This document shows, piece by piece, positions 22,724 through 34,278 of a DNA stretch of 64,000 bases (within the stretch, counting starts at the first letter, position 1; every line of letters begins with the position of its first letter). The notes beneath the pieces are model-generated. The model saw nothing but the letters and a program-made list of their open reading frames with translations. It was not told where the DNA came from and searched no databases. Source of the stretch: Eucalyptus grandis (taxonomy: Eukaryota; Streptophyta; Magnoliopsida; Myrtales; Myrtaceae); NCBI RefSeq assembly GCF_016545825.1, contig NC_052621.1, positions 21,540,940-21,604,939 of the forward strand. The letters are read 5' to 3'. The translations under genes and the position numbers were made by a program.

Positions 22724-24277
22724 TATTAATACTCACAATTGGTTACTTCACTTGAGAGGTTCACATATTGCATTTTTCTTACCTTTTTGTGATCATGTTT
22801 TTTTTTTTTTTTCTATTTGGGCAATAATCCAATAGTAGACCATCATTGTAAGTTTGCAATGATGTTCTACTGTCGTATTTGATCAACAACTTGAGTTTTG
22901 CAAGGTCTGCCACTTGTTCTGCCGAAATTACATTTTGTGTTATTAGTGGTGGTGGTGGTTGGTGTTCTTATTTTATTTGGGGGTGTCTGTGGTTTAATAG
23001 AGATTTGTACCGATTATTTCATTGTTCTCCCAAAGCTATTTGATATGAGCACCGAGAAAATATTCATAATGTTCTAGTGAGGATTTATGCATCTGATGGG
23101 ATGCTTTGGGAAGTTATTACTAATGAAAGAGATAAAAATGCTACAAAAAAAGATATCGAGAGGGCATTTGGAATGTAGAGACAAATTAGAATAGGTTGGC
23201 ATAATGAATCAATTTTATCTAACAACAAAAATGTCAACTTAGTGTATGAATAATTGGGTTTACAAATTGATGCGTGCCCTTGCTAATTTTGTTATGAGGT
23301 CACTTATTTCAAGCATCTTCTTCACCCTTTAAATAATTAGGTATTCTGATTTGTATTCTTCATCGTGGATGCTTTTAGATGGTGTCTTTCTCAGCAATTG
23401 TAGAGCATCTCTTCCATCGGATTGATTCTTAAGCTGAAAGGATTTGAAATACATTAACTGCAAATCTCTAGATTCTATTTCTGATGCCAGTTGTAACTTT
23501 GCAGGGAGCTCGAGCATGGATGCTTTTGGTGGAAAAGCTACTTCGTTTATCTAATCATTGTTCGTTGAGACTAATATGCTTGAGCATAATTGCAAGGAAT
23601 ATTGGTACCTTCATCCTCTCTGAGTTTTGCTGCTTTTGTCTCAAGCTGTGGAATAAAAGCAAAATTAATTGCGATTGTACATTATCTGGTTGGAGTCTTT
23701 TCTTGCGGTCAGCATTTTGTCTTTTTGGACTTCCATGGAAATAATATTTGGAAGACTTGGTTGTCTTGTCTCTCCGCTAAGGTAACAATGGTATCTCATA
23801 TTTGATTAGTTTTGTGTTGCTTAGTTAAGGAAGGTGAGAATAAATTCTCATCTCCAACAGCTTAGTTTCAGTGAGGCTTGTTTTCTCCCGTCAAGATAAC
23901 TTGGTTTGACCAAGTTAGTCATACCAGGTCATGCTAGTTCCCATTTTATAGCTTGATGCTGATAAGTGATGGATATACTATTGAGGTAGATGTTAGTATA
24001 TCATCAAGCTAAAATGTTGCACTAAACTCTCCCTTGGGATATTAGATTGATGTTTTAAGTATGGAGGTTTCTATGCTTTTCTTTTGGTACTTTTATTCTT
24101 CAATAATGAGGTCATGCAATTTAAGCAAGTCCCCATGCCAAGACTGGACTCTTATTTTATTTTAAATAAATATGAGGGGGGCCTACTTCTTTCATTTGCA
24201 TCCGAGTCAGCTTTTTAACATGTAAGCATATTAGTCTCTATCCTATGAATGTACTTAATGGTGCTATCAATTTGCAG
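22724..24277. other. Mostly unrecognised; possible decayed coding pieces
   Basis: Nothing can be assigned with confidence. Around 23120-23175 a plus-strand reading gives KDIERAFGM, which faintly resembles the end of PIF/Harbinger-type transposases. At 23590-23770 one frame is open for about 60 codons (CGIKAKLIAIVHYLVGVFSCG), hydrophobic, and followed by a GT donor; I do not recognise it. These may be further members of the exon mosaic downstream. Confidence 0.3.
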
Positions 24278-24744
24278 GTGGATGACAGTGGCGCTAATTG
24301 ACTTCTACATCAATGTCGTTGCTCTTTCTGTATGTCTCTAATGCTTCTGTTGGCTAACTTTGGTGCATGCAATTTTTTTGACTCATTTGATAGAATAGAG
24401 GACATGCATAAAAAGGACTCTGTGTCTATTAGAAATGGATAGGACGATTGTGAAGCGATATCATATGGTTTCATCAACTTCAGAGTTTATCCTTCATAAG
24501 CTTATGGAACCATTGCCTGCAATCATGCCTATTAGATTTGAGAGCAGCACCTTTGGTTTTAGACACCCACAATTAGGAGTTCTTGTTTGATGGCTACAGT
24601 TTGGGGATGAGACATTTGTCTTGTTTTACCCTATGTAACTCATTTCTATTTCGATCTCATGGTCTTTCAGGTTTGGGTTGCTTATAAGGAATCAAGTTGG
24701 CTTAATGCATTTGTGTGGATCCTTCTCTTGATATGCTTTGGCAG
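24278..24744 (+). pseudogene. DUF1475-like membrane protein, two exon remnants
   Basis: Exon 24278-24329 (after TTTGCAG, before GTATGT) reads WMTVALIDFYINVVALS. Exon 24671-24744 (after TTTCAG, before GTAATA) continues VWVAYKESSWLNAFVWILL and LICFG. Together they match the central membrane segment of plant DUF1475 proteins, whose function is unknown. The N-terminal and C-terminal exons were not found, so this is a fragment. Splice sites look intact, and the reading frame within the two exons is unbroken. Confidence 0.6.
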
Positions 24745-25397
24745 GTAATATATCCATATTTACCAAGTTTATGTTACTGCTATGAGTATTGTCCGGAGCA
24801 TCGAATGACTGGTTAACACGCATTAGTGAGAACTTTAAAATTGTTGGATGACTATTGATCATATTATGCGGTGGTACTCGATTGTCTTTTTTTATTGTTT
24901 ATATGCTGATGATCAATGACAAAGACCACCTACCTACATTTTCCAGATTTCTATTGTAGCCCAGTGATGCTGTATCTGTACCTAAACTTCAATATGAATC
25001 CTGTATCTGTACCTACGCTTCAATATACTGGATTCATAGCCAACCATTTGGTATTGCCGGTAGGTATAACCTTGCAACATGTATGCAATAGACTATGTAT
25101 ATTTGGCTTTTTTCTTAGTGAGGGTAGAGAAAGGAGCATTTGAGATGGAGATCGATTGGTTTTTCATGATTTTGCAAGTTGTTATAGATGGAAGCAAGTT
25201 TAACTTTACCATAATTATCAAATTATACAAATTAAAAAATTTCTTATAAATCACAAAGGTGCATTCTTATGAGAGTTACACATTGATACACGTTTAGGTC
25301 ATGCAAAACTATCTGAGTTCTCTCGGATGCTTTTAAATAAATGTGTTTTTTTTTTCATGCTTTAAAACGACAAGAAGAATTACATAAGTGAGTATCT

Positions 25398-25399
<2 letters not shown>

Positions 25400-25436
<37 letters not shown>
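25400..25436. repeat. (TA)n microsatellite
   Basis: An uninterrupted TA run of about 37 bp. Confidence 0.95.
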
Positions 25437-25439
<3 letters not shown>

Positions 25440-25746
25440 ATCACATATTATAAAATTGGTTAATATGACATTTGCATTAAAGGTTTAAACATAACCTAGA
25501 ATTAATTGGTTGATATGTACAAGTGTCAGTGATTATGTTCTAAAAATGTTTGTTTTGTATTTTATTAGAAAGGAACTGTTGAAGAATTATTTCTATTTTG
25601 AAGACATCACCTCAGTTAATTTGCACGTGTAAAGTTATTGAATGGCTGAATCAAAGGTAATTCTTTATTCATACAATGTGAAATATATTTTGTTTTCTTT
25701 TGATGTTATTTTTCTTATTGATTATTTATTGTTCATTTGGTTGCAG

Positions 25747-26440
25747 CATGAAACTTCCCATCTTGAGATATGTCGATGCTACAAGGCAATAGGTGAGATT
25801 CCATCAGTGAAAGGAAACCCGGAGCAGTGTCCACACTGGTGAAGCTTTTTCATTGTTAAGTCTTCACTGTGTGTTTCAAGGAACAGCTGTTCATTCTGTG
25901 GTTTAATTTTATGCAGATTCCAAGGAAAATCTGCTGGTGCTTGGTTGTAGCACCTCATGATCCTATGCAATCAAGCCTTCTTAATGAGTCTTTAGAGGAT
26001 AAAAATCTCCCAGAAAATTCCCAATTCGGGTACCATCTGTGAATTGTTGTGGGTAATTGGCTGTGCATCTTGAAATATCACAATAATGTGCTATAGAATT
26101 GGTTGACCATGCCTTCGAAATTTGAACATAGGCTGCTTCTGAAACAATTGGTTAGGTTGGAGGTTATCCAGTGGCCTGCTTTTTGGAGTACTTTCAAATC
26201 TGAATTCGAGAATGAGAAAAACATGCTGGAAGGTGCACCTGTTGAGAAGGTAGCAGAAGTTCTTAGACAGAGAATCGTTGAACTTGTACTTGCAGAACTT
26301 TGTCATTTTTCTTCTTTCGGATCATCATTCAGATGTGACTCGATCTATTTTCTGCAGAATTATCTTCATTCCAAAGTATTACTCGAGGATTACCTCTAAA
26401 GGACTTGCAGAGCTGTCATGCCTCAGCATTCAGGCCTGAT
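25747..26440 (+). pseudogene. RPN5: 26S proteasome lid subunit RPN5 (PSMD12), partial pseudogene
   Basis: Four successive blocks follow the order of plant RPN5, a PCI-domain subunit of the proteasome lid. 25747-25842 reads [17 protein letters not shown] (after TTGCAG, then a stop). 25917-26038 reads [19 protein letters not shown] and LEDKNLP (after ATGCAG). 26128-26290 reads [27 protein letters not shown] and RQRIVE. 26358-26440 reads [18 protein letters not shown] and ends in a stop. Frames change between blocks and stops interrupt it. The N-terminal half and the C-terminal winged-helix end are missing. The match order makes the assignment strong; it is a dead fragment. Confidence 0.82.
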
Positions 26441-26745
26441 TGTGTTGAACATTTTTTTTTTATATTCTATATCAATGTCAATCTTTATGAATTGTTGCCT
26501 AGACCCCTCATTTAACCTGAGCAGCCTCCCTGCCTTCAATTCCTGATTGGGGTATGGTTGCTGGACTAGGATACAAGTTTCAAATTAGTGGAAAAGAGTT
26601 TTTGGTGCATTGAAAGCCAAAGGCTTGTCATGAATTGGTGGAGATCCATGCTTACTCTATACTCAAAACATAGAGAAATTTAATGAATTTGTTAGTTTCT
26701 TTTTACTACATAAGCACTAAATTATCCCCGCTGACATGTTTACAG

Positions 26746-27208
26746 GGCTCCATTTCCGAGCAATTTCAAAGATGTTGTCAAAACCATTTCAAGCGCTTGT
26801 TCCGTGTCTACGCCCATATGTACCATTCACATTTTCAGAAAATCGTGAACTTGAAGGAAGAAGCCCATCTAAATACTTGCTTCAAGCATTTCGTTCTCTT
26901 CACATGGGTAAGTAAGCACAGCTGCTAAGCTTTGCAGATATGACTTACCCATATACTTTTTAGATTGGCTTTGATATATTCTTAGTCTTATCAAGTTTGG
27001 GTCAAGGAAACACTTTCAATTACTATATTAATGAGTTACAAGCAGTAGTTTAGTTAGGTTATCAGCTTTACAACAAGAGTATAGTACAAAAAAGACTTGT
27101 GATGGCAAGTCTTGATTAGCTTTAATTTGATGCAGGAATTTCGGTTCATCAACAAAGAGGAGCTTGCGCCGCTTAATGAACTTGTCGAATCTATTTTGTT
27201 TGTCCATT
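26746..27208 (+). pseudogene. MOB1: MOB1 kinase activator, C-terminal exons, broken
   Basis: Exon 26746-26907 (acceptor TTTACAG, donor GTAAGT) reads APFPSNFKDVVKTI, then in the next frame FKRLFRVYAHMYHSHFQKIV and LKEEAHLNTCFKHFVLFT. A single missing T in an ATTTC run near 26797 causes the frameshift. Exon 27136-27208 (after GATGCAG) reads EFRFINKEELAPLNELVES, but the normal ending is altered so that the stop is lost. MOB1 proteins bind and activate NDR/LATS-type kinases. Only the last two exons are present, so it is non-functional. Confidence 0.85.
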
Positions 27209-28245
27209 GTTTTTCTTGTTTCCCTTTTCCCCCTTCTTTTGGATATCTAGATTGAGATTTTTTGGCGAACTTCTTTTCGTCATTTGTGAATGAGATATCT
27301 CGATTCAGTTCATCGTCTTGTCTTCAGTGTGTTTATATATGTTGATTTGGTGTAAATTCTGTACATCGAACAAGAAAACTCTTGGTCTCCCAATGTCATT
27401 TAGTGCAGTTTTAGAGCATGCAGTGAATTTTGTGACCCTTCTGTAGAAAGAAGTTCGTCCTTTCAAGACGTTTGAGGGACTTGCAAGAGAAGCCCTTGCT
27501 TGTCTGTCAATAGAAAATGCTTGAAATAGCATGTCAGTTCACAATTCTCTGCAGCATAATAAGAATTGATTTCTACAGAGGTTCAAGTTCCTCCTTTTTT
27601 GGGTACTCCCGTACTTTGAAAATCTTCTATCTAAATCATCCCTCAAAACTTGTAATGCGGTGTTCAGTAACATAATCACGAGTTGGCATTGAATACGAAA
27701 AGTACTTGCCGACCGCAATCTCATTTTAAGACCAGAATTCCCCGGGATTTGATGCTAGTGGTCATTGAGGCTATAGCAGAGACATAAAATTGTTAGTCTA
27801 GCAAGAAACTACTCCAACTATTCAAGTTATTTCTCACGCCCTGTAGATCTATGCTTGAAAGTATGCATGGCATTTGCCTGTTCCGTGCCAACTTCATATA
27901 TATATATATAACCTGAAATCTGATATTGTTGATACGCATGGTACAGGAACTATGAGTGAAATAACAGCCATGCATTCGAATATGAGATGTAACTAAACCA
28001 GATTTTAACAACCCAAAGTGAAAAATTACAGATAAAGATCAAGAAGGGAGATCTTTCATTCTGTGTAATTTAAAGTATTACAAGGTCTTCTGTGCCACAC
28101 AATCGAATTCACTATAATTTCACTTCATGGGATTTCTCCAATCCCCTAAACATAAAAGTCTCCTATCATTTTGTTCCTTTTTTTGCCACCATGGGCTCAT
28201 AATCTTTCTTTCAATGGTATTCTGTAAATTTTCTTCTGAACAAAT
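27209..28245. other. No recognisable gene
   Basis: The first ~300 bp could be former 3' untranslated sequence of the MOB1 fragment. A short TA run lies at about 27897-27910. Nothing else is identified. Confidence 0.4.
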
Positions 28246-28457
28246 TATTCACCAGAATCCCTTGAGCGGCCTTAAATTCAGCAGCTCAATGACGCTAATG
28301 TAATACCGGCCAGCCTGAGCACTAGGCCAAGGAACTTTCTGATTTAGCTGTGGCATCTTCGGATGACAAGATTTCTTGAACCTTGACAGCATGCGTTCAT
28401 CTCTCTTATGCACCCAAAATTGCATCACGGAGAAAGGAGACACTTCTCCTTTTAGCC

Positions 28458-28905
28458 TTACTTCCTTCTCTTTGTTGATTTGCAAATGCACCCAGGGAGC
28501 GGATTTGCATAAAAACTTTCCTCTAGTTTTGGGAATTCCCCGGACTCCCTCAAAGACGGAGCTCCTGTTCGATCTCTGTGAAGTTTCTTCACTTTGGAAC
28601 TAAATTTCTTCCAAGAAATCTTCCCCTCATCTAGTTCATCAACCAGTTTACAAAATTCATCCTGCATGCACAAAGAGGAGTTGAAGATGAGATGCCTGTC
28701 GATGATCCATATCAGGACAAAAACAAAACCATATATCAAAATGGGGAGAAAAATAAAACAAATCATACAAACTGAAAAGAGTAGGAACAAGATAATAGTT
28801 ACTTGTCTGGATTAATTGTCTTCTTGAAATTCTTGAACCGCCTATGGCCTTGAACTGCTTTCGCCATATTCCCATCACAAGTATAAAGAGACAGGCTGAG
28901 CACAA
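28458..28905 (-). pseudogene. Unidentified two-exon gene fragment (minus)
   Basis: A minus-strand exon ending at 28803 (donor GTAACT) reads [20 protein letters not shown] second starts at 28661 after TGCAG and reads [31 protein letters not shown] and [20 protein letters not shown] before a stop at 28458. In the neighbouring frame coding character continues to about 28249 ([22 protein letters not shown]), suggesting a frameshift. Charge pattern and splice sites look genuine. I do not recognise the family. It lies just downstream of the dUTPase pseudogene on the same strand. Confidence 0.4.
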
Positions 28906-29079
28906 GGAGATACTTCAAAAGCGTGCCTGAACAAATAGCAATTAGCAAATATTTACCCACCAATTGTTCGACAAAATTTCTCACCAAGAAAATGCTCCTA
29001 CCAGACCTGCGTGCATCCCAGGCACAGCCTCATCCCCAATGAAAACAAACTTACAGAGAACAAAGTTGCAACTGAAACC

Positions 29080-32000
29080 TAGCACATGGGCATCACACCT
29101 GATCGACCCAAACCCGCCCTCATGTCTCAGAGTCAAGTCCAGGTCCTCAACCTCTGCAACATCGGGAGTCATGATCTTCTCAATGATCAGCTGTTGTCAC
29201 ATCCTGAATTTTCATAATTTGTTTTCGATTAAATAAATCGGGCCTTTCATCAAAACGCTAATAGTGTTATTCTCTGAGCTGATCACTCACGAGATAACTG
29301 GACTATCTGGGCAAGCAATTAGGGAATCTAAATGCAATTGGACTTGAGAATTCGACCAAGAATCGACTGCTCGACCGTGTTGATCCGCAAGGGTCATTAT
29401 GGCACCGTTAGAGATCGATCGAAATCGAGATAGGTCAATTCGACCGAGATATGTGATCAAATTGTGGGTGATTCCACTTGATTGAAAAATTCTCATCGAT
29501 CGACACTAAATTGATTTTCTATCGTTTTGGTACCCGGTGCCCGTAATTGAAACCTCGAGATTTTCACGACAATCGATGGTCGCCAATGGGTCGAAGATGT
29601 ACTTTGTGACTCGAGATAAATCAATCACAGGTCAATTGCACCAAAATTCCTAAAAGTTACCCAGTAAACTAGGTCACGCTAAAAGCGCGTCGGATTGAAA
29701 ATAACCGCAAATTTGAACCCGATTTCAGAGATTGAAAGTTCGATATGTCACAAGCTATTTTAGGAATGTCGACTCATCCTCCGAGAAATTTTCAGAGATC
29801 CCGAGATTTTTACGGAAAATCGGTTCAGACGTTGCGGAAAATTAACGGAAATTCAGATGGGCTAAATCGATGGAAATTTAGACTTCCAAGCCGAGCCTTT
29901 GAGTGTCAGGGATTTATAGAAAATTGTTCGGGATTTTTCTTCATCGAGATTGGATCTCAATTTGGGAAATTGAGTGAAGAAATTGAAGATAAAATGAAAA
30001 ATGGAAATTCGGAGCATGAGTTGGGGCTGTGTTTTTGGCATCCATTTGTGCTAATTTTGGCTTCAATTTATCCTAGAAAGTATTAGGGGCAAGAAGATAT
30101 TTGTGTGGGCTATTGGGAGACCAAACATTTAATGTTTGGCTAAGGTTTTATGACTTTTGCTCCCCTCTTAGCTGGCTTCTCCCTCGTACTCATCCATTTC
30201 CCCTCCCCGCGCGAGCAAAATTGGCATGCCTCTTCTGCCTTGCTTTCGTTCTTCTCGCCTGAACCGAACTATTCTGCCCCTTCTTCTTTCATTTTTCTTC
30301 CTTGCAAAACCACCGAAATCTTTGCCTCAATTCCCTACAAGCTGCCAGCTCGACACTGCTCCACTCCTTCGTGTCTTCTCTCCTTCGCCGTACGAAGCAA
30401 GTCAACCGAAGCTGCTTCTCTGTCTGATTCCATCGACGCCAGCCAGCTTCGTTCGCGTGTCCTTCAGCCGCTCGCCCCTACTCCTTCCACCGAGGCCATC
30501 TCCACTTCGGTTTGTTGGCCCCATCTCCATGCGTCCACGGCTCGGCCCTTTTTGGTCAACAGCCTCCACCGAATTGAAGCCCACGAAGACCGAAGCCAGC
30601 GAAGCCGCGTCTTCTCTCTGCAGCTCACGTTTTTCCTTTAGCTCCCATCTTCGTCCGCGTGGTCTCCTCTTGTTCGTGGGTTTCGGCCAGCTCGAAGACA
30701 CCAGCGGCCAGCTTCTTCGGCGCGTGGACGTTGTTGCTTCCTCTCCACGCTCGATCGGCCCGACAATTGAAGTCGGCCCAAGCCCAGCTCAGTCCATGCA
30801 TCTTCATTTCTAAGCCCACGCAAGTCAGCAACCTGCAGCAGCCCAATTTCCAACAGATTTTGAAGCCCAAGCTTATGCCCAAGTTCAGTTAGTTCTAGCC
30901 CATTTGAAGTTCAGCCATTTTGGGCCCGAGAAGAAGGCCCAAGCCGCGACCAGCAGCCTGCATAAGCCCAAGACCTAAACTCAGCCTTGCTGAGTTGTGT
31001 TGGGCGGTCCTAGGCCTGGTCCAAGTTCGTCGACACCGCCGAAAATTAAGATTTCGGCCGCCGTCGCGTCGTCGTCGCGGTGAACCGATTTCCGCAATTA
31101 ACCGGTGAGTTTATACTCTAAACTCTGCTTAGTAGGCTAATGACGTTTAAGGGGTGTTTAGATTTATTTTATTATGAATTAGGTGGTTAGTTAGATTAAA
31201 TTAGAAATGTAATTATTTAATTGAGCATGTTAGGTGGTTAGCATGGTTTAGCTAAGGCCTAAATAAAGTGTACTATTTATCTAGAAGGGTTCGGGAATTT
31301 TCCGAGTCCGTATTGGTTATTAATTTAATGATTCTGGCCTAGGTTAGTATTTTTAGAATTTAAATTGATTTATTTAATTAATTTCAGTAATTATTTAATT
31401 ATTAATTATTTTCCGGAAATTTGGCGGGATAGCCGGTGACCAGAATTTCGTATTGATTGCAATGGTGTGATTAATTTCTGCAATTGAGTGTTAAATTATG
31501 CAAATTGAGTGCCGATTTGATTTTTGGTATTTAATTCCAAAAATTGTGAATTTCCAATATTTATTCAGAAAATCCCAAGTGTCGGGTTTTGACACCGAAA
31601 ATGGTTTTTAGTACTCTATGAAATAGTGGGATTTCAAAAAGGATGAATATCAAATTTTCTGGATCAAGTTGACCGTGTACCCACACGCGAGTAATTTCAT
31701 GTGAATTTCTAATACGAAGAAAAATGCCAGGCTCACCATTTTAATTGAAGCATTTGAGTGCAATGCACGGTGCCCTGGGCCATATTTGAGTGATCGTGTG
31801 ATGGTTGAGAGAAATCGTCCCGGGTTGTTGAGCTGGACGTTATCCCTATTTGGGATACCCCCGGACAACGGGAAGCCGGTCGCAGTTGATTCTGGACCTT
31901 ATGCTCCTTCGGGAAAGCCGTCTGATAAAGAGACGTGCCGTGCTCAATGGGGTGAGACGATGCCTGGCAATGCCAGAAGACCGCCGAACTGAGAGTAGCC

Positions 32001-32715
32001 CGTGCTATATGCCGAGATCAAAACTAGAAACGCATGATTAATTGATTTTGGCGTTTCAGTTATTTGGAGCTTATTGTTGCTCATGCTCTCATGTTGTTTG
32101 TGATATAAATTGTACTGACCTGCAGGGTGGATCTGAGACGAGGTAAGTCTCCTTGAATGTGTGATTGTGATTAGCACACTTCTGGGCGTATTTCCCTCCT
32201 AATTGGGGTTTAGAGCCTAGACTCGCTGAGATGATATCTCACCCCGTTGTGGGACAACATTTTCAGGGTCGTCGAGTGGAGGACCTAGAGCTGAGAGGAG
32301 GTGATCGGAAGCGTAGGTCAGTTAGGACCGCTTCTTTTTGGAAGGCCCGTCTTTTGTAGTCTTTTGGCCATAGACTCATGTACATGACTCAGTGTATATA
32401 TATAAAAGCATGTTTGTTTGTGAATCTATTGTCCTGCCTTTCTATCCCGAGATGATTACTGTCAGGGGATTTCTTTTCGTTTCCGCATGTGCAATAAAAT
32501 GGAAAGGGTCGGCAACTCGTCCTGGGAAGTCGCAAATTATTATCGACCAGATAGGGATGGGCACGCACTCGGGGTTCGGGGCGTGACAGCTGTGCAATCC
32601 TTTCACCCACCTTCACTTTAGAGTCGACATCCTCTGTAGTCCACCCGCACCCGACGCCGATCGAATACTTCCATGCCAAACGTACAAGCGCTTCGATTCA
32701 GCCCTCATCGATTAT
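29080..32715 (-). pseudogene. DUT: dUTPase pseudogene split by a solo LTR
   Basis: Reading the minus strand, 32715-32589 gives WKYSIGVG, VDYRG (in another frame) and DVDSKVKVGERIAQ. Across the LTR insertion, 29194-29080 continues LIIEKIMTPDVAEVEDLD and GGFGSI. These are the C-terminal conserved motifs of dUTP pyrophosphatase, which hydrolyses dUTP to dUMP. A stretch between VDYRG and DVD is missing and the frame shifts there, so the copy was already broken. The solo LTR (29195-32588) sits inside the codons for Q-L, duplicating GCTGT. No upstream dUTPase exons were found. Confidence 0.82.
29195..32588 (+). mobile_element. Solo LTR of a Ty3/gypsy element (3,394 bp)
   Basis: It starts TGTCACATCCTGAA and ends GGGGCGTGACA, with inverted termini TGTCAC/GTGACA. 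It is flanked by a perfect 5-bp target duplication GCTGT (29190-29194 and 32589-32593). There is no internal domain, primer site or second LTR, so it is a solo LTR produced by unequal recombination. It is related to the 5' LTR at 60076. ORFs inside (30150-30813, 31786-31992) are proline/serine-rich and not conserved as genes. Confidence 0.9.
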
Positions 32716-33654
32716 CCAAAACAAGGTACAACTTTCTCCAAGGCCCTGCTTGGAGCTAAATGGGGAAATTTAAATTTACTCTGGCACAAGACATAGGGAA
32801 AAAAACTGAAGTCAATCATAATGAGGAGATGTTTCCTGATTTCCAGACTACACTTCACATGCATAAGTACGTTCATCTCCATTTTAAATCTAACATATCA
32901 TGCATCAATTAAGGGTTCTGCATGGAAGCAGTAAATTGCTTACCGCAACAGAACCTGATACTGAGCCACCTCCAGGATCATTTTCCAACAAAACCCGATA
33001 TTTAATATTCTTTTGGAGGAGATGCTTTAAAGTGACCAAGGCTGCGAGTAAGGGCAAACAAGTAACCAATTAGAATGATAATCTTAGTATCAAGGAAAGA
33101 AATAATTGGCATGGGATACCAAGAGGGTACCAGCCATGGACTCTGCAGACTCAAAGCATAACGAGAATGTGGCTAAACGCTTTATGAATGCTGCAGCCTT
33201 TCGCATGCCATGTTGCCTATCATTGCACAGCATCATCTTTAGAGCTTCAGCTAGCACCTACCCCGATCTCTGCTTGAGACATCAAATATCAATGAGTAAC
33301 CATACAAAGGGAGAAAGACCAGCGGAGGAGGCATCGCGGGCAACTAGCGGAGGAGAGAGAGTAGAGCAGGGGAAGAGCATTCGGAGAGAAGCCCTGCGAC
33401 TTTTGTTCTCTCGCAAAACGGAACAAAGAACGGGGAGAACGGGGAAAGAGAGAGAGAGGAGAGAGAGGACGAGTGACAGGTCGCAGAGGAGAGTAGAGGA
33501 GAGTAGAGGAGAGAGAGCGTCAGAGTGGTGGGCCCCAGGAGCGGCACGCGCAAATTTTAAACCTCTGACGGCGTCGCCTACATGGAGCCACGTGTCGGTC
33601 GCTGAATGGTCTTACCCTAAGCCTACATGGAGGGTAAGACCCACCCAATATTTT
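32716..33654. other. No recognisable gene; purine-rich tract
   Basis: 33340-33520 is strongly purine-rich on the plus strand (GAGAGAGAGGA-type), which gives a long but low-complexity ORF. No domain is recognised in the rest. The dUTPase upstream exons would be expected here but are not visible. Confidence 0.45.
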
Positions 33655-34278
33655 CTCCTTACATACTCCCGCTAGCTTTCGGACAGCACATCACAAACAT
33701 ATCACATGATTCCAAGAACCCTCGCATTAAACCAAAGTGGCGACTCCATGATATGCCCAAGTTCCTGTCTTTCAAATCACGTTTTCAGTTAAACACGAAT
33801 AACTCCTAAAACATCCAAAAGGGAGTCATATTAGCAACAAATATATCCAGACGAGCTGAGCGTGCCCGAGTAGTAAATTGTAAATGGCCAGATCTATTAT
33901 CATTTCCTGATATACAAAACCGCCATAATAAATTCAAATACCTCGCTAAACGATCACAAAAAATTTATGGGACCAAGATTAAGTACAAAGTCTCATGACG
34001 AAACAGAGCGCTTGTTCAAGAAGGCTTACGACTGAGGCAATCGTCCAGATTTTTTTTAAAAGTTTGCGGCACCTCCGCTCCCTGAACAGAAATATCCCGT
34101 CCTTGCGTTCTTTATACCTTGAATAATGAGACTCGCATTTTTCCCGAGCCTTCTGCCCGAGTGGATCTGGAAACAAAGAGGAACCATGCCACGCGTTTAC
34201 CCAGCCGAGAATTTTAAAAGGAAAATCCAAGAAAAAACACTTACTGCAAGAAAAAAAGAAACAGAAAAAGACACTTAG
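33655..34278. repeat. Duplicated segment, copy 1 (paralogue at 57008-57640)
   Basis: It aligns nearly continuously with 57008 onward; shared stretches include GATTCCAAGAACCCTCGCAT and AAGTTCCTGTCTTTC. The homology resumes at 35454-35728 and 36717-36824, interrupted by insertions absent from the other copy. The original content is unknown. Confidence 0.8.

Noticed and set aside
30150..30813. Overlapping ORFs of 163 and 195 codons
   Set aside because: They lie wholly inside the solo LTR, are pyrimidine-rich and serine/proline-biased, and have no counterpart of equal length in the related LTR at 60076.
33106..33675. ORF of 189 codons on the plus strand
   Set aside because: The openness comes from a purine-rich GA tract (33340-33520). 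There are no recognised motifs and the composition is low-complexity.
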